This document shows positions 10,452 through 22,395 of a stretch of DNA of 64,000 nucleotides, piece after piece (position 1 is the first letter of the stretch; every line of letters begins with the position of its first letter). Made by a program: the position numbers and the translations under genes. Source of the stretch: Rhizaria sp. SCN 62-66 (lineage: Eukaryota > Rhizaria, unplaced); contig MEDY01000171.1 in NCBI GenBank assembly GCA_001724265.1, positions 36,447-100,446 of the forward strand, in the 5' to 3' direction. Under the pieces are notes generated by a model that saw nothing but the letters and a program-made list of their open reading frames with translations, ran no database searches and was not told the origin of the DNA.

Positions 10452-13400
10452 ACAGTCGAAGTCGCTCGCAAACTCGCCGTCACGCTCGCCGTCGCCGTCG
10501 CCGTTCCAGGCGCCGTCGCCTCTCGTGTCAATGGTGTCGATGCCGTCGCCCGCGTTTGCACCGCTGTCGCCCCCGGCCTCGCGCCCCGTCTCTCGCCTCA
10601 TTGCGCGCTCGACGTCGCGCCCCGTGTCACGGTCTGTGTCGCGGCCGGCGTCGCGCCCGCGCTCGCAGACGCGCGAACACCCGCCCCACGCGTTCGCGCA
10701 CCTGCAGCTGCACGTGTCGGGCTTCGCGCCGCCCGCGTCACAGTCCGAGCCCAGCGGCGCCGATGCGCCAATTGCAGGCGCGCGCTCCACGGCCTGGCCC
10801 GCAGACGCCGTCGCCGCCGCGCGCGCCGCGGCCGCTGCAGCGGGCTTGCCGGGGACTCCCCCGCGCGACTCCGCCTCTGACCACGCGTCCGCTGAAGAAG
10901 ACCCTGGACAGAAGATGCGCCAGCGCAGTACAGAGAGGAAGAGTGACGCGCGCAGCGGCGCCAACGCCGAGGAAGAGCTTCTGCGTCTGGCGGCCGCGTT
11001 TGACCCCGTGCGCATCCTCGCGTCGCTCGCGGCGCAACGCTCACCTCAACAGCAGAAACAGCAACCGACGCGCACACAGAAGCAGCACAGTGTCGCGCAG
11101 CCGCGCGCGCCTGCAGGTGTGCTTGCGCGTCTTGCCAGCGCATCTGCGGCGCCGGGCGCGGCCACTGCCACTGCTATCACTGCGACTGCGAACGAGGCAG
11201 GCGCTGAGCCCACGCCGCGCGCGCCACCGGTGCCGCAGTCCGTGCCGCGGTCGCTCAGCCGGCCCGCCTTCAGCTACGCGCGCGCGGACGGCGCTGGCCG
11301 CGTGCCCGTGGCCTTCGCGGCCGCGGCCTCGCTTGCGTCGCAATCCCTGCTGCCCATGCAGAGGCTTACGCCGACGACGACGCCGTCGCACTCCGCGTCA
11401 GCGACGCCCGCGCCGACGCGCACGCGCGCACGTCCAGTGTCTGCGTCAGCGCATGGCTCGCTGGCGGGCCTGAGGTCGCGCCCGGTCCAGACCGTGGATA
11501 ATGTGCACACGTTGCCTGTGGACAAACACGGCAAATTCCGGCCTAGTCCAACGCGCAGCGCAGCACCCGTCCGGCTGGAGCCCAAAGCGGCGCCCAGCGG
11601 CTACGTGCAGCGCTACCAGATGGCCCGTTGCGCCACTGCCGCGAGCGCCGCGACGGCGGCCGTCGCTGCAGCCGGCCCGATCCCGGCCGCAGCGCTCGCC
11701 GTGTCCGCCGCCAGCGCCCCGCTCACGCCCGGGCTCTCGCCTCCGTCCGCGCCCGTGCCCAGCTCTGGCAGGGCCGCCGGCGCGCCCTCGCGGCCGCCGG
11801 TGCGCAGCGTCGCCGACCGTGACGCTGCCCCGCGCGCGCTGTCGGTCGCCGAGTCCATTCGCGCTGCGGCGGCGCTGGCGACCAAAGACGCTTCCGACGC
11901 CGATGCCGCAGAGAAGGCCGCTGTCGAGGCCGCGGCCGTGCGCGCTGCCGCCGCCGCAGCGACTGCGACCCTGAGGGCGAAGCGCCAAGCGCGGGCCGCT
12001 GCGAAGGCCGACGTTGAAGCCAAGGCCGCGGCAGCCGAGACTGAGTTCTGGTCCGAAAGTGCCCGCAACGCCAGTCGCCTCGCGCTATCTTCGATGTCTG
12101 GCTCCGGGCGGATGCACGCTGGACAAGAATCCGGCAGCCCGCACCGGCGGAGGCACGGAGAGGATATCATCAGTGACGTGCATCTGCCGCAGCCGTCTGT
12201 GGCGCTGGCACCGGCGCCGCGGCAGCTTGTGCCGATGCTGCCCCTTGTGGGCGTCGCCGGTCTGCGCGGCGCGCACGCCGCCGGCAGCGACGATGAGAGC
12301 GCTAGTCTGGGCGCGTCGCTCAGCCCCAGCCCCAGCCCCAGCCCCAGCCCCAGCCCCAGCCCCAGCCCCAGCCCCTGCGGGAGCGGCAGCGATCGCGAGG
12401 GCGGCGGCGGCGGTGGCGCGGGCGCCGATGGCGGCGAAGACGGCGTCAGCCAGGACGACGCCAGCGCCGTCTTCGTTGCCGCGCACATGCGCCACGGGCC
12501 CTGGCGCGGCTTGGTTGTCGGTGACGCCGCGGCCGAGGGCCAGACCGTCGCCAACTCTAACGCAGCCGCGGACCGCGACGGCGCGAGCACCGCCACAGCA
12601 CCCCCTGTCGGCGAGAGCGTGGGCGCACAAAACGCGGGCGCGCGCAGCGGGCTAGGCTACCACACGTGGGTGCGTTTGCAGGACGCAGATCTGCAGTCGC
12701 GGCCACTCTCGCTACCGGTTTCAGCGCGCTCCTCCGCGTCGTCGTCCTCGTCATCGTCGCAGCCGTCGCCACACGCGCTGACGTCGTCGCCACGGGAGCC
12801 CGTTTCGCCGGAGGTGTCGTCAGCGTCGTCGTCGGCGTCATCATCGGCGTCCGCGGCCTCGCTGCCGCACGCGCGCATTTACGCGTCGTCGCCCGCCGCC
12901 TCCACACAGGCGTCCGCAGGTGTGGCGCCGCAGCCGCAGCCGCAGTCGCTGTCGCTGGACGATGCGCAGGCGCTGGCGCTCGAATCGCTTCCGCACCACG
13001 GTCCCGACCAGTTTCCGCCTTCCGCGCCCGCCGCGCCCGCTGAGGCCGCACAGCCGTTGCGTGCGCAGCCCTTGCGTGGACACTTGGGCTTTGACGCACA
13101 CCATGGCCCCACGGCTGGCCCTGAACACGCTCACGGCCACGGCCACGGCCACGGTCATGGTTACGGGCAGGGGCACGGACAGGGGCATGGACAGGGACTA
13201 GGGCCTGACATGTTTCAACCACCCCCGCAGCAGGGCGCGCAAGGCATGTTTGCGCACTCGATGCCTCCGCTTGACGCGGGGGCACCGCTGCACGGGTCCG
13301 CTTCGCACCTGTGGCCGTCGCAGTTCGCGCCGCAACAGTACCAGCAGCACCAGCACCAGCACCAGAGTCAGCAGTGGCAGCGGCAGTCCAGCTCGTGGCA

Positions 13401-14133
13401 ACAGTCGCCGTTTCATCAAGCGCCGGTACCGCAGCCACAGCTCCAGCACCAGCAGCAGCACTGGCCCCAGCAGCAACACTGGCAGCATCCGACTCAGCCT
13501 CAGCATCAACCTCAGCTTCAACAGCAGCACCAGCCGCAGTGGGGCCTCCCGCCTGCGTTGTTGCCCCCACAGCCCCAGCCGTCCAGCGCGCCTCACAGCG
13601 GCTGGCAGCCCGCGCCGCCGCAGGGCTCGCGCAGCGTCAGTCCATTCAGCGGCGAATTCACCCTCACGCCCACTCACTCGCACCACGCGCACTCGCACAA
13701 CGCCAACGCCACCACAAACACTTCTGCTGTTCCCAATGCTCAGCCACAAACGTATACGGTGTCGCCGGTGTCTGCCGACGGCTCGCACAGCCTCGAGGGT
13801 AGTCCCGGGCTGGCGCCGATTGTGTCCGCGGCGGGCGCGGGCGCGCTGCGCCGGCCGCCGCTGCCGCCCTCTGGCGTGCGCGCGCGTGGAGGTACGCGGT
13901 CGCCGCTGCGTCTGCCGCCGCGCCCGCTGCCGCCCCTCGAGGAGGTCGACGAGGGCGCGGGCGCGGGCGCGGTCAAGGCCGCGCTGTCGCCCGTACCGGA
14001 GCTCCCCGAGTCACCGGTAAACCGCGAACAGAGCGAGATCGAGACGCTGGAACGCGTGCTGATGGCGCTCAAAGGTGGTGACTCAGACGGCGACGACCTC
14101 GACAAGGCGCTTGCAGCCCTCGAGTTCTTATGA
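8128..14133 (+). CDS. Giant Ala/Ser/Pro-rich low-complexity protein, unknown function
   Basis: A single 2,001-codon frame ending in UGA; no recognisable catalytic domain. The N-terminus (MDDIDGHGARLARATAALVL) looks ordered. A short motif is duplicated: VLARYAHLLSD near residue 175 and VLSRYAHLMRD near 235. The rest is disordered: long Ala/Ser/Thr tracts; an SR/SP-rich stretch near 720-870 with many SRS and SPSP units; an (SP)9 run near 1410; a His-Gly repeat near 1670; then Gln/His/Pro-rich sequence. The C-terminus has an acidic-helical segment (EQSEIETLERVLMALKGG). The many Ser-Pro sites would suit a proline-directed kinase substrate or scaffold, which is inference. The start is uncertain: an in-frame ATG at 7990 is reachable through a UAG at 8008. 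Confidence 0.8.
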
Positions 14134-14579
14134 TAAGTTTGAATTAATGCGCTTTCTAAGCATATAACTAGCTTAATGTTATCAAGTTACAATTCTACAA
14201 TAAATAGTGCCTTTTTTTTTACTCGCGACACCTCTGCATCAGTCTTGAATGACCGTTTGCACCGACACAGAAATGCGTTTGTGGTGGGTTTGGATTTTGG
14301 TGGTCTGGGATTGATGCTTAACTTTGAGGGCGCTCAATGAATTGGATTTTGCCTCGTTTGTCGTGCCTCTATTTGAACATACGTTGTGGTTGTCATTCTT
14401 CTATGTCATTCAATTTATTATCAATCCGAGCGCTCCTTTTTCCGATGCCGTCACTTTCATACCTGATCTAACTGACAGTGAAGAACCGTCTGGTCGTTTT
14501 GAGCATATTCCTCCTGATCTCTCACTCTCATTCACTCTCCTGCCATATTCTTTGTTTCCCTATTAGAGTAAGAGACTCA
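14134..14579. other. Intergenic, tandem genes
   Basis: AT-rich 3' flank of the preceding gene and 5' leader of RPN7. The sequence before the RPN7 ATG is pyrimidine-rich and ends TATTAG, so a leader intron is possible. Nothing else recognised. Confidence 0.5.
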
Positions 14580-15961
14580 ATGTCTTCTACCACTCTTGCG
14601 CCCCCGGCAGCGGACCCTGCTGTTGAAGAGGTTGACGAGAAGGTCGATGATTACGACGAGGTCCGTTCTTTCTCCCTCCCTGCACAAATCGCTGCCGTTC
14701 CTGCCCGCTCTGTGTCGACCCACGCTGTGCTCCCCGACCCATGTACATCTACTTACTGTATTTTCTTAATTTATTTTCCTCTTTCTGCATCTCCCCGCTT
14801 GCACAGACTATTCCCCAGGACCCGCAGCTGCGTCTGGCCGAGCTTCGCCACATCTGCTCGCTCTCTGCGCCGCTCGTGTCGGCCGACGAGTCCGCAGCCG
14901 CGCTCGCCGAGGCGCTTGCACTCGTCAAGGAGCACAACATGGTCGAGTACTACAAGCTGCTTGTGCCCGCCGCGCAGCGCGACGCGGCGCTGGTGGCCGA
15001 CATGACCGCCAAGAACACCGCCGCACTCGCCGCGCTCGCCGCCAAGGAGGAGGACGCTGTCGCCAACGCAGGCGACACCGAGGTGCTCGAGATCAAGCTC
15101 AAGCGCGCCGCGCTGCTCGCGCGCTCTGCGCCCAAGAAGGACGCGCTGGAGGCCTACGAGGTCTGCTTCGGCAAGGCTGTCGGCGGCGCCGCGCGTATCG
15201 ACGTCGTTATGGCGATGCTGCGCGTTGCCGTCGCGCACGGCGACGACGTGCCGCAGTGCGCCGCGCTGCTCGCGCGCTGCGACGCGCTCGTTGAGAAGGA
15301 GGGTGACTGGGAGCGCCGCAACCGCCTGGGCGTGTACAAGGCCGTGGTGGGCATCTGGGAGCGCGGTTTCGCGGCGGCGGCCAAGCGTCTCGTCGACGCC
15401 GTGCCGACTTTCACGTGCACCGAGCTCATCTCGTTCCAGACGCTTGTGCTGCTGACCGTGGTGACAGGCGTAGCGCAGCTGGACCGCGTGACGCTCAAGG
15501 AGAAGGTAATCGATTCGCCCGACATCATCCAGACCATTGGCGAGATTCCTGGTCTGCGCAACGTGCTGCACGCGCTGTACGACTGCAAGTACGACGTCTT
15601 CTTCCGCGGACTGCTCGACCTTGCCGCGCTCTGCAAGCGCAACCGCTTTCTGGCGCCGCACGTCGAGTTCGTGTTGCGTGAGGCGCGTCTCGTGGCCTAC
15701 GTCCAGTTCCTGCGTTCGTACCAGTCCGTGACGCTGCAGTCGATGGCGGCGCTGTTTGGCGTCTCCGCGGCCTTCATCGACGATGAGATCTCGCGCTTTG
15801 TCTCTGCGGGCCGCCTTGCGTGCAAGATCGACGCCGTCGATTCTGTCGTCGAGATGCTCCATCTGGACAAGAAGACCGCCCAGTACCAGAGCATGATCAA
15901 GGAGGGCGACGCCGTCCTTAACCGCGTCCAGAAGCTCGCGCAGAAGCTCAAATCAACCTAA
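14580..15961 (+). CDS. PSMD6: 26S proteasome regulatory subunit RPN7 (PSMD6), two exons
   Basis: PCI-domain subunit of the 19S lid, a scaffold for the proteasome regulatory particle. Exon 1 is 14580-14660 (27 codons) and exon 2 is 14807-15961. The intron is GTCCGT...CACAG, phase 0. The 411-residue product (human is 389) reads DPQLRLAELRHICSL near the N-terminus. It then has the Rpn7 TPR core: RIDVVMAMLRVAV, GDWERRNRLGVYK and TFTCTELISFQT. The PCI winged helix holds SVTLQSMAALFGVSAAFID, SRFVSAGRLACKIDAV and the C-terminal NRVQKLAQKLKST. The spacing of these blocks matches PSMD6 and not eIF3 or COP9 subunits. UAA stop. Confidence 0.95.
14661..14806 (+). other. Intron of RPN7
   Basis: 146 nt, phase 0, donor GTCCGT and acceptor TTGCACAG. 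Removing it joins DDYDE to TIPQD in frame with the conserved RPN7 body. Confidence 0.9.
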
Positions 15962-16392
15962 GTTTTTCGTCCCACTTTATAATCTGTTTATATACATAAT
16001 TTCTCTCTTGTAATATACCCAAATCTACCCCTACATCGCTCTTTACCTATCCACCAGACGTGCTCCTGAATCCAAAGTTTTCGTTGCGCATACAGTCGTT
16101 TTTTTCTTCTGCTCGAGTTCCCGCAGTCGGTCTGCCATCAAAGCGATTGCGAATTGTTTGGAAGTTGTGTTTAACTCCTGATAAATGAGTCAACATTTCG
16201 ATTTGCGGATATAAATTTACCGTTATCACTGCCCCATTTTTTTCATCTGTTAAATATGTTCTTATCATGCTATAACAGTGTTTATTGTTTGATGACCCGC
16301 CCCATCAACATCTGCATCAGACCTTCTTCACTTAATACCACCTTGTATTGTGTCTCTTTGATTTTTTTTTAACAGATCAGACCGCAACACAA
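15962..16392. other. Intergenic / 5' leader of CCCH protein A
   Basis: AT-rich. A T-tract followed by AACAG lies 16 bases before the next ATG, consistent with a 5'-UTR intron acceptor. No other feature recognised. Confidence 0.55.
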
Positions 16393-19300
16393 ATGCCGGG
16401 TCCACCGTGCATCGAGTGTCAAAACAAACGCTTGAAATTTGCGAGTCCTGATTGCAATCAATGTGCTCTGCGAAATCCACCTCTAGTTCCTTTTGACGAT
16501 GTTCTTGCTCCCCATCGCCTCAGTCCCGGGGTTCTTAAGAGGCTTATGCCGACTCCCGAGATTGCTCTCAATGAAGCCCGCTTTGAACTCTCCCTCACGG
16601 CGTTCTAGTCTTTTGCTCATGACGCTGAGAAGGTGCTATACTCCCTCCGCGAATCCCCCGACGCAGCTGGCTTTATCAAGCTTGACCCAACATCTCCGGC
16701 GTGCTTTCTCACGTCCACAAACTCCTTTGGCGTCTACGCCTTTATGGCCCATATTGGCTTTTTCTTCCACAAGCACTGCCTTGTGATTCCGAAGGCCCCC
16801 GACTACATGGTGATCTCCTCCTTGGTTACTTGCCTCCGCACGAAGCGCACCGCAAAACCTAAGGATATTCCCAAGGCCTCGCTCATCAAGGCCGCCTTCG
16901 AACGCGAGCGCCCCACGCTGCTCAAGCAGGTGCCTCCTATAACTAAACTTTCCGCGGCGGCCGCCAAGGCGCCCATTAAGACCAATTTAGTGCCTTCACA
17001 GGCACCTATGTGCACAATTTCTTCCACCAAGGCTACCATTGCTGGAAAGCAATGCGCTCACCTTAGCCACTGTTACGATTTTTTCTGTGTCGGCGCGCAC
17101 CCTCCGTCGCGTCCGGCGCTCTGCTCAGCGAGCCTGGCGTCCCCTCCTGTGCCGTGCAAGACCGATGACTGCCCGAAACTGCATCGGCTGGGCATGGGGC
17201 CCAACCGCGGCGTGCTGGCGTCGTCCCCGCCCTGTGATTTCTTCGACACCTGCACCTCCTTCTACTGCACCAAGTCCCACGGGCCCAGTCGCCGCCTTAC
17301 TTGCTGGGACCCCGCCTGCGCGTCGGCCAAGTGCGGTCGCGCGCACGACCTCAGGAAGATGCACGCTAACCGCGACGTGTTGTTGCGCGGCGGGCCCGCC
17401 GCCGAGGCCGCCATCGCCGAAGCCAAGGCTCGCGTCCGTGCAGAGCAGGTGTTGTACTAGCAACAGCAGGAACAGATTGCCGCCATAAGGGCCGCCTCCG
17501 CCGCCGCTGTGGAGACCAAGCCCGCGGTGACCCGGGCCGTTTCCGCGGCCGACAGCGGGCCCGCAATGCCACTGGCCGAGGCCGAACACGCGTTCGAGCT
17601 CTTCTGCCAGGAGTACTACACGTTGAATTTGCGTAATCACGCGTCGCAGGCGGGGGTGTTGACCGCGGATCTGTCCGTAATTGCGCGCAGCGAGGCCAAC
17701 AAGCTCGCCGCTATCCCCGTCACCGCCTACAAGAACGGCAAGAGGGCTGTCCACTCGAACGCCAACGCTGACGCCGAGGGCGATGGCGAGGGCATGCGCA
17801 GCGGTGGCCACGACCTCGAGGGCGACGCCGCCGCCGAGGCCGGTGCGAACGGTTACGTGCTCTTTTTCCTGCGCATCTCGCACTTGATGATGTGCTTCGT
17901 GCTTCCGGCAGCGACGTCACCAGCGCGCCTCGTGGAGATTCTCAAGAAGCTTGACGTGTTGCCCGACCACTGCCTGCTCGAGAACACGCGCTTTGTCGTT
18001 CTGCCGCCCAACGCCACCGCGGCGGCCGCCGCCGCCGCGGCGCTTCCGACCGCGCCCGTGCTGCAGCCCTACACCACACTGGCTGCCGCGCGCGTGGCGT
18101 CCCGCTCCACGCTGGAGCTCTCGTTCACGGGCCAAATGGCGTCGATGATGAACAACATCATCGCGAGCCGCTTCCCGCCGACCGCGAACGAAATCGCCGT
18201 CGTTGGCGCGGTCAGTGACCCCGCGGCGTCACGGCTCCGCGCGCGCACCCCCTTCGCGCATAGCAACACCGCCGCCGCGCGCGCGCTGGGCTTCATCGCC
18301 AAGCCCGATGTGGAGCCACAGCAGCAGCCGGATGACCTGCAGGGCGTGCTGCAAGCGGCCAAGAGTAAGGCAGCGGCGGCCGCGGCGGCGACGGTCAAGG
18401 CGGGCAAGACCGTGATCGCGACTATGGGCCCCGCGGCGAACCCGCGCAAGGCCGGATTCGTCTCGGCCGCGAACCTCAAGGGCGGCAAGGCGGGCAAGGC
18501 CGGCGCCGCTGGCAATGGCGCCGACGGCGATGACGACGACGAAGAGGAGCACGAGGGCGACGGCAACGACGGCGAAGGTGATGACGGCTGGGTGCGCGTG
18601 AGCAAGTCCGGCCGCGTTGCCGCGCGCAAGCGCTCGCCGTCGCCAGGCTACAAGCTGGGTTCCATCGACGCCGACGGCTTTGAGGTCGTCCCTCAGTCCG
18701 CGCTAGAGGCCGAGAACGCGCGCGTGGCCGCGCGCCGCGCCGCGGCCGAGGCTGAGGAGGCGCGCATGTTGCGCGAGGCCCTGGCGCGTTCGCGCTACGA
18801 CGTGGGCGGGCGCGTGCGCGACGAGTTCGTGGTGACCGAGCTCGAGGACGAGTACGACGATGAGACGCGCACCGAGCTCATGAGCATCGCCGCCATGGAC
18901 TTCCTGTCGCCCGAGGAGAACAAGATGATGCGCGACGCCGCCATCGCTGCCTACGCAGACCGCGTCCGCAAGCAGAAGGAGGAGCTTGCGCGCTTTAAGG
19001 CCAACGCCGCGCGCAACGCGCCCCCGCCGCGCGCGCCCACGTCTTCTTCCGCGGCCGCGCGCACGCCCGTCGCCAGCTCCACCGCGCGTGCAAATGGCAA
19101 CGGCAGCGGCGGGTCCTCTGGCGGCGCGATGCCCGTGACCGACTACGCGTCGCTGTTCGAGAAGAAGCCGCTGGTGCACGATGACCTGCCCGCTGCCCCC
19201 GCAGCGCTTGCGGCCTCCGCCTCCGTCTTGGCTCGCGCACCGCCGCTGAGCTTCGGCACCGCCACCGCAACCCCGGCCGCAGAGCGTGCACCCGCGCTGT

Positions 19301-21423
19301 CGTTCGGCGCCGCCTCCCCCAGTGCGCTGGACAACGCCACCTCCGGCTCCGGTCTCGGCCTGGGCGGCCTGGGCGGCATGGGCCTTGGCGGCCTCGGGCT
19401 TGGCGGCCTCGGGCTTGGCGGCCTCGGCGGTGGCCTCGGTAGTGGCCTCGGCGACCTCGGCGGCCTCGGCGGCCTCGGCGCCGCCAGCCCGTCCAGTGCG
19501 GCCGACGGCGCCGCCTCCAGCCTCGGCCGCGCGCCCGCGCTGTCCTTTGGCACCGGGACCGGCGCTGCCGCCGGGTCTGCGAGCGCGCTCGACGGCGCCG
19601 CTGCCGGCTCCGGGCTTGGCCTCGGCGGCCTTGGCATGGGCGGACTCGGCATGGGTGGCCTTGGCTCCAGCGGTCTGGGCTCCAGTGGCCTCGGCCGCGC
19701 GCCTGCGCTTCCCTTCGGCACCACCACAGCCAGCGCGTCGTCGCCCAGCGCGCTCGACGGCGCCGCTGCAGGCTTCGGCATGGGCGGCCTCAGCGGCCTC
19801 GGCATGTCCGGTGGTCTCGGGCTCGCCGCCGCTTCCAGCGCGACCGCTGCCGGCGCCGCCAGCCCGGCGGCCGCCGCTGCGGACAACAACGCCGCCGCTG
19901 TGCCCAGCGCTACTGCTGTGAGGGCCGCCACTGCTGAGTCTAGCGCTGCCACTGGCCGCGCCCCCCCGCTGTCGTTCGGCATGGGCGCCGGTCTGGGCAT
20001 GGGTTCTGGCATGGGCTTGAGCTCCGGACTCGGCATGGTCTCCGGCCTTGGAATGGGCATGGGCCTGGGCGTGGGCTCGACGACGCCCCCCAGCGACATC
20101 ACGCCTGCCGCCGCGACTGCGCCGGCGGCCAGCGCAGTCTCTGCCACCGACTCCGACGCCGCTGCCCCAGTGGCCACCGCGGCCGCGACCGCAACCATGA
20201 CTGCGACTGCAGACAGCGCTGCCGCCGTCACTGCGCGCGCACCCCCGCTCGGTTTCCCCGCCAAGGACGCCGCCGCGGCCGCCCCCGCACCGCTCTCTTT
20301 GGGCCCCGGTCTCGGCCTCGGCATAGGCATGGGCATGGGAATGGAAATGGGAATGGGGATGGGGATGGGGATGGGCACGACTCTGGACATGGGAGGGCTG
20401 TCGCTGCAGACCCCTGCCGTGACCGCTGCGGCCGTCGCCGCTGAGCCCGCCTCTGCGCCTGCGTCTGCGCCCATGCCTTCCCAGGACGACAAGTCCGCTG
20501 CTGCCGCCTCTGCTGCGACCTCGTCCGCGTCTGCCCCGGCCTCGAGCTCTTCGCCCGACGCTGTTCCCGCTGCCGACGCCGCCGCGAAGGCGGAGCCCAC
20601 GGCGGAGACCAAAACGGAAACTGCGGCAGCTGAGACGAAGCCTGCGCTGGCCGCGGTTGCCGCCGCGCCCGTCGCCGCCTCTGCGGGCAGCAGCTCCTCG
20701 TCGTCCACCTTCGAGGACCCGGCCGTGGAGGCGTACATCGCGATGATTGTGCAGAGCAACCCCGCGGTGGCGAGCATGACTACGGAGCAGAAGCAGCAGA
20801 TGTACCAGCAGTACCTGATGATGCAGCAGCAACAGCAGCAGTACATGGCGATGATGCAGCAGCAGCAGTACATGGCCATGATGCAGATGATGCACATGCA
20901 GCAGCAAATGCAGCAGCAAATGCAGCAGCAACAGCAGCAGAGCGGCGACGTCATCGCTAACTCCAACTCCAACACCGCGTCCAGCAGCACCGACGCGAGC
21001 GCGGGCGCCGGCATGGGCATGGGCATGGGTAGCTACGGCATGTCCGGCATGGGCATGGGCATGGGCATGGGCGGTTTACAACCTTACATGGGCATGGGCG
21101 GCTCGAGCCAGTACATGGGCATGGGCATGGGCATGGACAACAGCATGGGCATGGGCATGGGCATGAGCGCCGGTCTGGGCATGGGCGGCATGGGCATGGG
21201 CATGGGATCCACTGGCATGGGCATGGGCATGGGCATGGACATGGGAATGGGCGCCGGGTCTTCTGACACTGCGTCTTCTGCCGCCGCCGCTCCCCTCGGT
21301 CTTTCAGGACTTACGCTTCAACTCGGCGGCGGCGGCGGCGGCCTGGGTGGCTTTGGTGCCGCGAGCGCCCCCGCAGGCACCGACAACAGCGCGGCTGCGG
21401 CGACGCAGAAGTGGGGGATGTAA
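16393..21423 (+). CDS. CCCH zinc-finger / Met-Gly-rich protein A, with two in-frame UAG codons
   Basis: A continuous 1,677-codon frame if UAG is read as sense at residues 72 and 356; it ends in UAA. N-terminal residues 1-200 align with CCCH protein C (LSPGVLKRLMP against LSPEMLNILLP). Residues about 206-325 carry Nab2-type fingers: CAHLSHCYDFFCVGAH and CDFFDTCTSFYCTKSH (C-x5-C-x4-C-x3-H), then CWDPACASAKCGRAHD. A beta-rich segment follows near 480-585 (YVLFFLRISHLMMCFVLP), then an acidic patch and a charged helix near 835-880 (QKEELARFKANAARN). Next come GLGG-rich repeats with recurring APALSFG units. The C-terminus is Gln-rich (near 1470-1515) and then Met-Gly repeats. Likely a poly(A)- or RNA-binding, condensate-prone protein by analogy with Nab2/ZC3H14; the function is inferred. 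Confidence 0.85.
16606..16608 (+). other. In-frame UAG codon (residue 72) of CCCH protein A
   Basis: Frame reads LTAF-UAG-SFAHDAEKVLY. Sequence on both sides aligns with CCCH protein C, where the matching position is about Thr in NFSEVTDSLSSIVRDLY. No intron signals bracket it. Confidence 0.85.
17458..17460 (+). other. In-frame UAG codon (residue 356) of CCCH protein A
   Basis: Frame reads AEQVLY-UAG-QQQEQIAAIRAA. It sits directly before glutamines, which favours UAG = Gln. Confidence 0.85.
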
Positions 21424-21847
<424 letters not shown>

Positions 21848-22195
21848 TTAGCTACACTTCGAGCGCTTCTGCGCACCTGCCCTTGTCACTAGCCCCGCTT
21901 TGTTTGCAGCCGCAGCCCGAGCCCTTGTAGCAGCACCGCCTACAGCCACTGATTTGACCCTGCTCTCGCTGACCGCTGCAGAGGCAGACACGGGCACGGC
22001 AGCGCGCAGAGGCTCGGTCGCGTCAACAGCGCCAGTGGTCATACTTGCGGCAGCAGGGGAAACACTGCACTTTACCGATGCCGCCGCCGATTACGTAACT
22101 GCGTGCAGAGTTGTTAGCGCGGTGGTGTTGCCTCCCGTCGCGGTCGCCACGGTGGCCTGCTCAGCAGCATCGCTACTCTCATTCTCCAACTGCAT
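21848..22195 (-). other. Possible small Ala-rich gene, interrupted by UAA
   Basis: On the minus strand an ATG at 22195 opens a GC-rich frame (MQLENESSDAAEQATVATA). It meets UAA at 22093-22091 and then continues in the same frame through SAAASVKC to KRSKCS and UAA at 21848. The UAA lies inside GTAATC, so a very short intron (30 nt, GTAATC...GTGCAG) would restore the frame, but such a length is unusual. Alternatively this is a decayed or non-coding segment. The opposite strand is also open. No homology recognised. Confidence 0.25.
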
Positions 22196-22395
22196 TGCAT
22201 TTTTGTATGGCTTTATTCATGGTGTGTGGCAATCACATGGATCATACGGGTTTCGCATCTAAATTGTAATGTTGAATTCTGTGTATTTTCTAATGTATCT
22301 TTGTCTTCCTTCACCAAAGAAAGAAGGGAATAATGTCAAAAAATGCGCAACCATTCTTTAAATTTTTTTTTAAAAAAATATCGCGAGCGTCTGCG

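Noticed and set aside
9576-11015. 479-codon antisense frame opposite the 2,001-residue gene
   Set aside because: Compositional shadow (Asp/Gly/Arg repeats) of the plus-strand SP-rich region.
14771-15862. 363-codon antisense frame opposite RPN7
   Set aside because: RPN7 homology on the plus strand is unambiguous.
18703-20931. 742-codon and 627-codon minus-strand frames opposite CCCH protein A
   Set aside because: Antisense artefacts of GLG/Ala repeats. The plus strand has zinc fingers and paralogue similarity.
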